From: Spongiibacteraceae bacterium
GTDB taxonomy: Bacteria; Pseudomonadota; Gammaproteobacteria; Pseudomonadales; PIVM01
Assembly (NCBI GenBank): GCA_030618505.1
Contig: JAUXDF010000198.1
Coordinates: 1 to 6,291, forward strand
Reading direction: 5' to 3'
Length of the DNA: 6,291 nucleotides
Shown here: one piece after another, positions 1 to 5,550 of the stretch
Numbering within the stretch: position 1 is the first letter of the stretch
Layout of the letters: every line of letters starts with the position of its first letter
Program-made: the position numbers and the translations under genes
Notes under the pieces: model-generated
Databases searched by the model: none
Seen by the model: only the letters and a program-made list of their open reading frames with translations
Told to the model about the DNA's origin: nothing

Positions 1-144
1 ATACATTAGGGCTTGCATGGCAGTATCGCTTTTAAGATCTCCATTCATGAATGTCTCTTTGAAATGGTTCGCGTTTTGTTTGTAGCCACCCTGGCGATAC
101 CACACTATTGGTGTTCTCTGCCGTGGATGACGCATGCCCTGCAT
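1..144 (-). CDS. possible partial hypothetical protein, 3' end off the left edge
   Basis: A minus-strand frame opens with ATG at 144 and stays open for 48 codons to the edge of the window. An in-frame TAA lies six codons upstream of this ATG, so the frame cannot start earlier at an ATG inside the window. The translation is hydrophilic, includes the stretch PIVWYRQGGYKQNANHF, and matches no family I recognise. No convincing Shine-Dalgarno sequence precedes the ATG; the upstream stretch is AT-rich (TTATATTTA). A 48-codon open frame is expected by chance fairly often, so support is weak. If real, it would be divergent from the gene at 239, with a shared control region of about 95 bp. The sequence to the left of the window would decide it. 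Confidence 0.27.
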   Translation of the reverse strand, partial: MQGMRHPRQRTPIVWYRQGGYKQNANHFKETFMNGDLKSDTAMQALMY

Positions 145-238
145 TAAATATAAGGGGTATTATGTTAAGGTTTTGTGGCGTAAGTACTATTACCTTACTG
201 GTGTGTGATAGATAAACCTCAGGTTCAGGACTATAACC

Positions 239-673
239 ATGGTGTACAAAATATTAAACCCAACCATGAATGCTTTGTTGAAGTCGCCCCTCCATAGAGT
301 TTTAAGTGGGTGTATTATGACTGTTTCTTATCTGGGCAGGCGCTCCGGGAAGCTCTATGCAACCCCTGTCAGTTATTATAAGACAAATGATAAGGTGTAT
401 TGTTTTACTAATGGCGTTTGGTGGAATAACTTTAGAGAGTCACGAGCAGTTGAGCTAAGAATTCGAGGTGAAATGTTTAAAGGCACAGCCATTGCTGCAC
501 CCGCCAGTACTGGGGCGAACACTCAAATTATGGCGGATTATTTTCGAGCGGTTCGCAGTGATGCAAAGTTTTATGGAGTGCGCTATGACGCAGACGGGTA
601 TCCCCTGATGTCTACGGTTGAAAGAGCTGCCTGTGGTATGGTGATGATTACAACCTCCCTCAATGCAAGTTAA
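239..673 (+). CDS. nitroreductase/deazaflavin-dependent oxidoreductase family protein (DUF385, F420H2 quinone-reductase-like)
   Basis: A 144-residue split-barrel flavin/deazaflavin-binding protein. The family signature is clear: YLGRRSGK at residues 31-38, then a PVSYY strand (43-47), TNGVWWNNF (58-66) and VELRIRG (71-77). In actinobacterial relatives this fold binds coenzyme F420 and reduces quinones or nitro compounds; other members use FMN, FAD or haem, so the cofactor here is open. There is no signal peptide, and the protein should be cytosolic or membrane-associated. The start at 239 is supported by AGGA at 227-230, 8 nt upstream, and by the usual N-terminal pattern (NPxMxALLxSPLHRxLSG) lying after it. 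The stop is 17 nt before the FKBP gene on the same strand, so the two are probably co-transcribed. Length is normal for the family. Family assignment is confident; substrate is unknown. Confidence 0.85.
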   Translation: MVYKILNPTMNALLKSPLHRVLSGCIMTVSYLGRRSGKLYATPVSYYKTNDKVYCFTNGVWWNNFRESRAVELRIRGEMFKGTAIAAPASTGANTQIMADYFRAVRSDAKFYGVRYDADGYPLMSTVERAACGMVMITTSLNAS

Positions 674-690
674 TCTAAAAGGAACTGTTT

Positions 691-1164
691 ATGAAAATTA
701 TTATTGCCCTTCTCATCGCTGTTGTTGTCGCGATTATTGCTTACCGAATGTTTTCAGGGGGAGGTAATGCGCAGGAAAATATCAAAAAAGGCGATGAGTT
801 TCTTGCCAGTAATGCTGTGAAAGATGGCGTGAAAACAACTGCTTCGGGTTTGCAGTATCAAGTACTAAAAATCGGGGCGGGTACTGTTCATCCAGCGGCG
901 AGTGATCGCGTTACTGTGCACTATCATGGGACCTTGATAGACGGCACGGTGTTCGATAGTTCGGTTGTACGAGGCGAGCCCATAGCTTTTGGTCTTAATC
1001 AAGTGATAAAAGGCTGGACTGAAGGTGTGCAGCTTATGGTGGTAGGCGAGAAAACCCGCTTTTTTATTCCGAGCACATTAGCTTATGGTAATCGGGCAAC
1101 CGGCAAAATAGCGGCGGGTTCAACTTTGATATTTGAGGTGGAGCTGCTGGGAATAAATGATTAG
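691..1164 (+). CDS. membrane-anchored FKBP-type peptidyl-prolyl cis-trans isomerase
   Basis: A 157-residue protein with an uncleaved-looking N-terminal hydrophobic anchor (residues 3-17), a short glycine-rich linker (GGG at 23-25) and one FKBP domain (about 50-154). Its pocket residues are present: Y78, F88-D89, V105-I106, W109, Y132 and F148. The stretch at 30-60, including GVKTTASGLQY, is typical of the Mip/FklB/FkpA branch. However, the long N-terminal dimerisation helices of those proteins are replaced by the membrane segment, making this much shorter than FklB or FkpA. It should catalyse proline isomerisation during folding, tethered at the inner membrane and probably facing the periplasm. 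AAAAGGAA at 677-684 sits just before the ATG. There is no obvious terminator directly after the stop. The domain call is firm; naming it fklB or fkpB would not be justified. Confidence 0.93.
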   Translation: MKIIIALLIAVVVAIIAYRMFSGGGNAQENIKKGDEFLASNAVKDGVKTTASGLQYQVLKIGAGTVHPAASDRVTVHYHGTLIDGTVFDSSVVRGEPIAFGLNQVIKGWTEGVQLMVVGEKTRFFIPSTLAYGNRATGKIAAGSTLIFEVELLGIND

Positions 1165-1342
1165 AGTGGGGCGCCAGCAAAAGAGGGTAAGGGGATTTGG
1201 TTCAGGAAAAGAGTTTTCGGACTGGCCAAGCAATATGATACGCTGAAAGTGTCGCTGCTGGATTTTGTAGGCCTCGGCGTCAATATTTAAGCATGGCGGT
1301 GCGGGAGCCGCACCCTACAGTCTGCTTAGTGTTGTCGGGGGA
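1165..1342. other. intergenic gap between convergent FKBP and yebG genes
   Basis: Apart from the REP-like palindrome, this 178-bp gap holds no supported gene. Two things are visible. In the frame of the FKBP gene, the DNA stays open for 41 codons after its TAG, up to TAA at 1288-1290. On the opposite strand, one frame reads NIDAEAYKIQ, which loosely resembles the EADAYDKM motif of YebG. Neither has a start and ribosome-binding site good enough to call a gene. No intrinsic terminator for the FKBP gene was found. Confidence 0.5.
1298..1318 (-). repeat. solitary REP-type palindrome with GTAG head
   Basis: Read on the minus strand, the tetranucleotide GTAG (1318-1315) is followed directly by the perfect 7-bp stem GGTGCGG / CCGCACC with a CTC loop (1314-1298). 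A GTAG (or GGAG) head plus a GC-rich palindrome is the described architecture of REP elements mobilised by RAYT (TnpA-REP, Y1-transposase-like) proteins. It lies in the gap between the convergent FKBP and yebG genes, the usual location for REPs. It has no U-tract on either side, so it is not a classical terminator, although the hairpin could stabilise mRNA ends. Only one copy is seen here and no RAYT gene is in the window, so the assignment rests on architecture. Confidence 0.6.
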
Positions 1343-1624
1343 TTATCCCTCTGCAGCGATTGATGTAACGTTGGAGTCTTCGCTGCCAATTTCCTGCAGG
1401 GCTTCTGGATTACCCTTGCAAGCTCGCATCAACAAATCTTTGTTTTTTGCCAGCAGAATGCCGAATTCTTCTGCCATGTTTTCATCGATTCCAGAAACTT
1501 GCGATTCCAGCAGGCTAGTGAACTGCCCGGCCAGCTCCAGCATTTTATCGTAGGCATCAGCCTCTTTTTTGGTATCAAACATAGTGTTGTCCCGATCACA
1601 CATCCATTTAGCTATGACTGCCAT
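1343..1624 (-). CDS. yebG: YebG-family SOS-inducible protein
   Basis: A 93-residue protein with the conserved YebG core: MAV at the N-terminus, then FDTKKEADAYDKMLELA (residues 16-32), the stretch shared with E. coli YebG, then a helical region and an acidic variable tail (SEDSN at 81-85). Length agrees with the family (about 95 residues). YebG is a small cytosolic protein of the LexA regulon in E. coli; its biochemical role is not settled. The start at 1624 is supported by GAGGTGG on the minus strand (1635-1629), close upstream. An SOS box lies about 40 bp upstream of the start codon, which predicts DNA-damage induction as in E. coli. A strong terminator separates it from the ETF beta gene, so it is probably its own transcription unit. 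The family call is confident. Confidence 0.92.
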   Translation of the reverse strand: MAVIAKWMCDRDNTMFDTKKEADAYDKMLELAGQFTSLLESQVSGIDENMAEEFGILLAKNKDLLMRACKGNPEALQEIGSEDSNVTSIAAEG

Positions 1625-1665
1625 GGTGCCACCTCGTGTTTTCTGTTGTTAAGATAATATGCAAG

Positions 1666-1685
1666 TACTGTATATTATCACAGTG
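1666..1685 (-). promoter_or_regulatory. LexA (SOS) box upstream of yebG
   Basis: The core CTGT (1668-1671), eight A/T-rich bases (ATATTATC) and ACAG (1680-1683) match the gammaproteobacterial LexA consensus CTGT-N8-ACAG exactly, with the outer TA at 1666-1667 also matching. It lies 41 bp upstream of the yebG ATG. A minus-strand TATTAT (1659-1654) just downstream is a plausible -10, which would put the box over the promoter core, as expected for repression by LexA. No good -35 was found. Confidence 0.9.
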
Positions 1686-1732
1686 ATGTTAACAAGCTGT
1701 CTTTTTGTTCTTTGCCGAAAAGTCAGAATCAA

Positions 1733-1762
1733 AAAAGGCGAAGTGTCAACACTTCGCCTTTT
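1733..1762 (-). terminator. Rho-independent terminator of the ETF beta unit, possibly bidirectional
   Basis: A perfect 13-bp inverted repeat (AAAAGGCGAAGTG / CACTTCGCCTTTT) with a four-base TCAA loop. On the minus strand the stem runs into CCTTTTTTGATT, a good U-tract, 24 bp past the stop of the ETF beta gene. On the plus strand the stem is followed by a short TTTTCTT, so it may act in both directions. It insulates the ETF beta unit from the SOS promoter of yebG, which starts within 70 bp on the same strand. Confidence 0.9.
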
Positions 1763-1785
1763 CTTATCTCGCTGATAGGCGGTGT

Positions 1786-2583
1786 TTAAATAACGCTATC
1801 CGCACGTAACTTCTCGATCAGTATCTTGGCAGCTTCTGCCGGTGAGCCTTCAATAAACTCACAGTTGCCTTGTACTTCAGGAACATACTGTTTGCTAAGT
1901 ACAACGCGTGGAGCCAGCTCTTCAGCAGAAAGACCCAAGTCAGCTACGGCAATTTTCACCGGCTTCTTTTTGCGTGCGGCCATTTTGTTTTTTGCGGTTG
2001 GAAAGCGCGGATCGCCCAGTTCGTTGCTGATGGTAACAACGGCTGGCGTTGCGCCCTCTACCACTTCATCACCATCGGGTGTGGCACGAGTGACGGTTAA
2101 GCTTGCGCCATCAACCTCGATTGCTCGCGCTAGTGGTACTATTGGCATTGCCAGTTTTTCGCCGATCAATGCGGGCACTACACCCTGGTCATCATCAGAG
2201 GCCTGGCGGCCACAGAGTACCAGGTCGGCGCCGTCGCTGCTTTTGATATAAGCGGCCAGGATGTTAGCGGTTACCTGGCTGTCCAGGGTGCTCAGGTCAG
2301 CATCAATGGAGACAACCTCATTAGCGCCGAGGGCAGCACAATGCTTCAATAGTGATTTTTGGTCAGGGCCAATGGAGACGGCGGTAATGGTGCAATCGAC
2401 CCCGGCGTCACGAATCCGTAGCGCTGCTTCCATCGCTTGTTCATCAAAGCCGTTAATCAGCTGCGGGATGGCGGCGACTTCCAGTGTTTTGCCATCGGCG
2501 CCGATATTAAGGTTTCCTGCGAGGATATAGTTGTTTACCGCATCCGGATCCAATACTTCCTTTACACATACGACTATTCGCAT
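1786..2583 (-). CDS. electron transfer flavoprotein beta subunit, no alpha subunit nearby
   Basis: A 265-residue ETF beta (FixA/EtfB) protein. It begins with the family's MRIVVCVKEVLDP, has the nucleotide-binding stretch CGRQASDDDQG (124-134; the GRQAxDDD pattern holds AMP in ordinary ETFs), and carries the ETF beta signature at 182-207 (NELGDPRFP then ARKKKP). ETF heterodimers carry electrons from flavin dehydrogenases to ETF-quinone oxidoreductase or other acceptors. The start is fixed by GGAG on the minus strand (2596-2593), 9 nt upstream. It is the last gene of a three-gene unit, 31 bp after the 95-residue protein, and is followed by a terminator. Two oddities stand out. No alpha subunit gene is adjacent. 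In the recognition loop the usual Leu of PRYxxL is Ala197, followed by Lys198, by hand alignment. Family certain; partner unknown. Confidence 0.95.
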   Translation of the reverse strand: MRIVVCVKEVLDPDAVNNYILAGNLNIGADGKTLEVAAIPQLINGFDEQAMEAALRIRDAGVDCTITAVSIGPDQKSLLKHCAALGANEVVSIDADLSTLDSQVTANILAAYIKSSDGADLVLCGRQASDDDQGVVPALIGEKLAMPIVPLARAIEVDGASLTVTRATPDGDEVVEGATPAVVTISNELGDPRFPTAKNKMAARKKKPVKIAVADLGLSAEELAPRVVLSKQYVPEVQGNCEFIEGSPAEAAKILIEKLRADSVI

Positions 2584-2614
2584 TCTGTTTTTCTCCCGCT
2601 TAATTCAGGCTTGA

Positions 2615-2902
2615 TTAGTTATCCATCAGGATAAGGCTTCCCTCATCGCACCAGACGGCCTCTTGGGTGTAGGCTTCGGGTTTGGCGCTAAGGTCGGCTA
2701 ATAAATACCAGCGCCAGGGATAGTCGCCAAAATCGCGATAATCCCCGGTCAGGGTGCCAGCAAAAAACTGGCGTCCGGCATATTTGGTTTCAGCTATCTG
2801 GGCTCCGCCGTCACATTCAGCGTGCTTGCCCTTGTAGTCAGGGTTAATGCCGCTTTTGAAGGGGGCGGGGGTGTCTTTGTTTTCATTGCTGTTGTCTTGC
2901 AC
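2615..2902 (-). CDS. uncharacterised 95-residue protein between FMN enzyme and ETF beta
   Basis: I do not recognise this protein. It has 95 residues, is acidic and soluble-looking, with no signal peptide or membrane segment. The N-terminal 20 residues are polar and probably disordered (QDNSNENKD). The rest is rich in aromatic residues (DYRDFGDYPWRWYLLADL at 54-71) and contains two cysteines, C30 and C85. It starts with GTG at 2902; the strong minus-strand AGGGGG (2916-2911), 8 nt upstream, supports this start, and there is no better ATG. It lies 53 bp after the nitronate-monooxygenase-like gene and 31 bp before the ETF beta gene on the same strand, so it is almost certainly co-transcribed with them. 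A role as a small partner or accessory of that redox pair is an inference from position only. Confidence 0.78.
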   Translation of the reverse strand: MQDNSNENKDTPAPFKSGINPDYKGKHAECDGGAQIAETKYAGRQFFAGTLTGDYRDFGDYPWRWYLLADLSAKPEAYTQEAVWCDEGSLILMDN

Positions 2903-2910
2903 GGCAATTT

Positions 2911-2916
2911 CCCCCT
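2911..2916 (-). promoter_or_regulatory. ribosome-binding site that fixes a GTG start
   Basis: AGGGGG on the minus strand lies 8 nt before GTG at 2902-2900. There is no in-frame ATG near the 5' end, so this site is the main reason to accept the GTG as the start of the 95-residue protein. Confidence 0.7.
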
Positions 2917-2955
2917 GAACCTCTTGTTTTATCTCTGTGAAATAACTGGGTCGTT

Positions 2956-4074
2956 TTACTCGTCGTCATCGTCGCCAGCAAAGCGATCAAAAACGTCCAG
3001 TGCTTCTTCTACGATATCGGAAAGAATCTGGCGAGCAGGCTTCATTTCGGTAATGTAGTGGATGCCCTGACCGGCTGCTTCTGTCATCAGGTCTTTACGC
3101 TGATAGTCCAGTGAGGCCTGAATGTAATCTGAAGAAAGCATCATTTGCAGCGGCGCTTTAAGGACCGGTGGTGCCTGCGGGCTTAACCACTCATCGTGCC
3201 ATGGGCAGCGAGTAGTACGCATGGTGTAACCGGAGATACAGTTCGAGTACATGGTGTCGGTAGTTTCACACTCGATCAAACGCTCTTTTAATGGCAGGTT
3301 TACATCGGATTCACGTGATGCCAGCCATAAAGATCCAGTCCAAACACCGGCGGCGCCTAATGCTAGTGCGGCTACCAGGTGGCGACCGGTAGTAATACCG
3401 CCGGCGGCCAGAATGGGGACGCCTTTCTCTTCTGCCAGATCAACAACCTGGGGAACAATAGATAAGGTGCCGATTTGACCGGTGTGACCGGCGGCATCGT
3501 AACCCTGGGCGATAATAACATCGACGCCAGCCTCAATCTGTTTTTGGGCCTGGCGAGGTGTTCCCACCAATCCCCAAACCATCATGCCTTGCTTGTGTGC
3601 ACGTTCCAGCAGGAATTTAGGTGAGCCCAGGCCGGAGGCGAAAACGGGCACTTTCTCTTCAAAAACAACTTCCAGTTGAGCCAATGCGCGTGATTGATCC
3701 AGTCCGCCCCAGGTGTGCAGGTCAGGCGCTTCTTTAGGGTCGGGTATATCGTATTTGGCTTTAATCTGTTGTTCGAAGTCGCGCTGCTCCTGAGGGATCA
3801 TCGCCATCAGTTCTTCAACAGTCTTCTCTTCGGGCACAGACGCTGGCAGTACCAGATCGATACCAAATTTTTTGTCGCCAATACGCTCGCGAATCCATTT
3901 AATGTCAGCGCGGATATGCTCAGGCGGATGCATTGCTTCGCCCAGTACGGCAAAACCACCGGCATTGATCACTGCGACAGCTACGTCTTTACAGTGGGTA
4001 AAGGCTACGACGGGGTATTCAATTCCCAGTTTTTCACACAGCAGGGTATGCATTGGATCGCTCATAATGGACAT
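2956..4074 (-). CDS. nitronate monooxygenase-family FMN oxidoreductase (2-nitropropane dioxygenase-like)
   Basis: A 372-residue TIM-barrel flavoprotein of the NMO/NPD family. Visible marks are the N-terminal barrel strand (LGIEYPVVAF, 16-25), AQGYDAAGHTG (189-199) with H197 at the position of the family's catalytic histidine, the FMN-phosphate loop LAAGGITTGR (222-231), and GAAGVWTGSLW (240-250). The last differs from the GVQMGTRF usual in true nitronate monooxygenases. VWTGSLWL resembles, from memory, the actinobacterial subgroup that includes IpdC, a flavin oxidoreductase of steroid-ring degradation acting on an acyl-CoA. It ends in an acidic DDDDE tail. Nitronate oxidation is therefore not assured; a CoA-ester redox reaction is possible. 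Start is ATG 4074 or ATG 4065 (three codons later); GAGAGG at 4083-4078 is 3 nt from the first and 12 nt from the second, so it does not settle this. First gene of a unit with the 95-residue protein and ETF beta. Confidence 0.9.
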   Translation of the reverse strand: MSIMSDPMHTLLCEKLGIEYPVVAFTHCKDVAVAVINAGGFAVLGEAMHPPEHIRADIKWIRERIGDKKFGIDLVLPASVPEEKTVEELMAMIPQEQRDFEQQIKAKYDIPDPKEAPDLHTWGGLDQSRALAQLEVVFEEKVPVFASGLGSPKFLLERAHKQGMMVWGLVGTPRQAQKQIEAGVDVIIAQGYDAAGHTGQIGTLSIVPQVVDLAEEKGVPILAAGGITTGRHLVAALALGAAGVWTGSLWLASRESDVNLPLKERLIECETTDTMYSNCISGYTMRTTRCPWHDEWLSPQAPPVLKAPLQMMLSSDYIQASLDYQRKDLMTEAAGQGIHYITEMKPARQILSDIVEEALDVFDRFAGDDDDE

Positions 4075-4295
4075 TTTCCTCTCGCTAACTTTTCATTCAT
4101 ACAAATCTGGTTTTGAGTGGTTTGAGTTATACGACAAGCGCCGGTAAAGCTCGCTCCACTTAGCCTATGGAAATCTACAGACTATCGACAATAAAATAAA
4201 CTCCCGCTGCTACTTTTGCCCCATAGATGTCCCTAAAAGAGATGCTCTAGGCCGTAATTGATTTGATGCAAATGGATGGGGGTGGGAATTAGTTA

Positions 4296-4394
4296 TTAGA
4301 CTTTTTCGTCAATAAATCCGGGGCAGGGTTTGCCTGTTATTTCGTCAGACTGTTTCATCACATTTGCCATCGCGTTTTCTATCATATTCTCCAT
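4296..4394 (-). CDS. possible 32-residue small protein in the divergent spacer
   Basis: ATG at 4394 on the minus strand opens a 32-codon frame ending in TAA at 4298-4296. AAGAGG at 4409-4404 lies 9 nt upstream, a near-ideal Shine-Dalgarno placement. The peptide has a repetitive helical N-terminal half (MENMIENAMANVM, with Met/Asn/Glu recurring every few residues) and a C-terminal GKPCPGFIDEKV. The frame is open further upstream, to an ATG at 4568, but that extension would cross the operon leader and lacks family resemblance, so the short form is preferred. I recognise no family, and short frames arise easily by chance. If made, it would lie 220 bp upstream of the FMN enzyme on the same strand. 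Confidence 0.3.
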   Translation of the reverse strand: MENMIENAMANVMKQSDEITGKPCPGFIDEKV

Positions 4395-4477
4395 CACATT
4401 ATGCCTCTTTGATGCTTTGTTGATGGAGTTGGTATGAAGCGGGTAAATTAAGGAGGCATTTTTATCGCAGATTCGCG

Positions 4478-4483
4478 TATAAT
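4478..4483 (+). promoter_or_regulatory. candidate -10 box for the molybdenum hydroxylase operon
   Basis: A perfect TATAAT about 100 bp upstream of the first gene of the operon. The hexamer 17 bp upstream (GGCATT, 4455-4460) is a poor -35, and no TGn extension is present. If used, this promoter probably depends on an activator, and transcription would begin near 4490, leaving a leader of roughly 95 nt. Confidence 0.5.
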
Positions 4484-4497
4484 CTTGCGCTGGGGAT

Positions 4498-4523
4498 GGG
4501 ATCGTTGAGATTGAGGCGATCCC
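4498..4523 (+). promoter_or_regulatory. perfect inverted repeat in the operon leader: operator or RNA hairpin
   Basis: GGGATCG (4498-4504) and CGATCCC (4517-4523) form a perfect 7-bp dyad around 12 bases (TTGAGATTGAGG, itself a short direct repeat of TTGAG). It sits just downstream of the likely transcription start. A wider pairing, GGATGG (4494-4499) with CCATCC (4540-4545), and a small CCCT-GGC-AGGG hairpin (4521-4531) overlap or neighbour it. It could be a repressor operator or part of a folded mRNA leader; the sequence does not choose between them. Confidence 0.45.
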
Positions 4524-4583
4524 TGGCAGGGGCAAGTGTCCATCCAGTCCCCCGTAATTTCTAATCACCTATGGAAACTCGCA

Positions 4584-5459
4584 ATGAAGCCGGCACCATT
4601 CGATTATTACGCACCAGCGACCGTTGAGGAAGCTGTCGCTCTCCTTGAAAAGCTTGAGGATGATGATATTGATGCCAAAGTTTTGGCTGGTGGACAAAGT
4701 CTGATGCCAATGCTTAGTTTGCGCATGGCGCGCCCGGAAGCATTAGTTGATCTGGGTAAGATACCCAACCTTGATTATATTCGAGAGGAAAACGGGCATA
4801 TTGCCATCGGAGCAATGACCTCCAAGCGCGATGCTGAAATGTCACTCCTGTTGAAAGAAAAGCAGCCACTGTTACATATTGCTTCAGGGCTGATTGGCCA
4901 TAAACAAATTCGCAATCAAGGTACGGTAGGCGGCTCGTTTGCTCATGCCGATCCGGCGGCAGAGTACGGTGCTGTTGCCCAGGCCTTGGGTATGGATATG
5001 GTTGTGGTTGGCCCTGATGGTGAGCGGGTTATCTCGGCAGATGAGTTTTATGTCTCGTTTCTGACCACCGATATGGATTCGACAGAGGTGCTGACTGAAG
5101 TTCGGGCACCTGTTATGCCTGCGGGTACAGGGTGGTCTTTTCAGGAGATTACACGCCGAAAAGGTGATCTCGCGATGGCGGGTGCGGCAGTGACTTTGCG
5201 TATCGAGGGCGGTAATTGTGTTGATGTTGTTATCGCTGTATTTGGTGTTAATGCTATCGCTGCCCGACTTGAAGGGGCTGAACAAATAGTTAATGGCAAT
5301 GCGCCCGGTGAAGCTTTGTTTGCTCAGGCTGCCCAAGCCGCCTCCGCGGAAATTGATGAGCCCATTAGCGATGTGCATGCCAGTGGCGATTATCGCCGGG
5401 CATTAATAAAGGCCCTGGTTGCCCGCTGCCTGACCGAGGCGGTCGAGCGTGTAGCGTAA
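4584..5459 (+). CDS. molybdenum hydroxylase FAD-binding medium subunit (CoxM/CutM-like)
   Basis: A 291-residue medium subunit of the xanthine oxidase/CO dehydrogenase family. It shows KPAPFDYYAPAT at the N-terminus, the two FAD pyrophosphate-binding loops AGGQSLMPMLSLR (35-47) and RNQGTVGGSFAHADPAAE (110-127), and the C-terminal CO-dehydrogenase flavoprotein domain (about 180-290, SGDYRRALI at 267-275). It takes electrons from the [2Fe-2S] subunit and passes them to an acceptor. The start at 4584 is chosen because family members begin MKPAPFxYxxP there, with GGA (4573-4575) 8 nt upstream. An in-frame ATG at 4536 would add 16 unrelated residues from within the leader. It is 91 bp before the small-subunit gene. 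CO as substrate is not implied; the large subunit would be needed to judge. Confidence 0.93.
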   Translation: MKPAPFDYYAPATVEEAVALLEKLEDDDIDAKVLAGGQSLMPMLSLRMARPEALVDLGKIPNLDYIREENGHIAIGAMTSKRDAEMSLLLKEKQPLLHIASGLIGHKQIRNQGTVGGSFAHADPAAEYGAVAQALGMDMVVVGPDGERVISADEFYVSFLTTDMDSTEVLTEVRAPVMPAGTGWSFQEITRRKGDLAMAGAAVTLRIEGGNCVDVVIAVFGVNAIAARLEGAEQIVNGNAPGEALFAQAAQAASAEIDEPISDVHASGDYRRALIKALVARCLTEAVERVA

Positions 5460-5550
5460 GTTCTGGCGTAGTCAGGTTCATAAGGTAAAAATTCGAGATT
5501 CGGTCCCTGTAACTGTTTTAGGGGCATAAGTTTACAAGAGGTTTCATTCA

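Larger units (their letters stand above)
4075..4583. other. divergent control region between the FMN/ETF unit and the molybdenum hydroxylase operon
   Basis: About 510 bp without an established gene. Its right part has a perfect TATAAT (4478-4483), an inverted repeat and the leader of the hydroxylase operon; its middle has a possible 32-codon minus-strand ORF (4296-4394). The left part (4075-4295) contains no gene I can support. It shows a small dyad ATTTG-ATG-CAAAT at 4261-4273 and an imperfect tandem repeat, TGGTTTTGAG-TGGTTTGAG, at 4108-4126. No convincing -35/-10 pair was found for the minus-strand unit. The length is generous for a divergent promoter region and leaves room for an activator site. 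Confidence 0.55.

Noticed and set aside
1267..1278. GTAGGCCTCGGC as a second, inverted REP making a pair with 1298-1318
   Set aside because: The stem would be only 3 bp (GCC/GGC), too short to distinguish from chance.
1293..1553. Plus-strand open frame of 86 codons
   Set aside because: It is antisense to yebG, its ATG lies inside the flank of the REP-like palindrome, and the product has no family resemblance.
3694..4147. Two plus-strand frames of 140 and 91 codons
   Set aside because: Both are antisense to the 5' half of the nitronate-monooxygenase-like gene, whose family motifs are unambiguous.
4536..4583. Upstream ATG start adding 16 residues to the FAD-binding subunit
   Set aside because: The extra residues have no counterpart in the family and lie in the structured leader; MKPAPF at 4584 is the usual family start.
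4884..5378. Long minus-strand open frame of 164 codons
   Set aside because: It is entirely antisense to the well-supported FAD-binding subunit, with low-complexity, non-family composition.
5460..5550. TTCGAGATTCGG in the gap looked like a tRNA T-arm
   Set aside because: No acceptor, D or anticodon arms can be formed around it.
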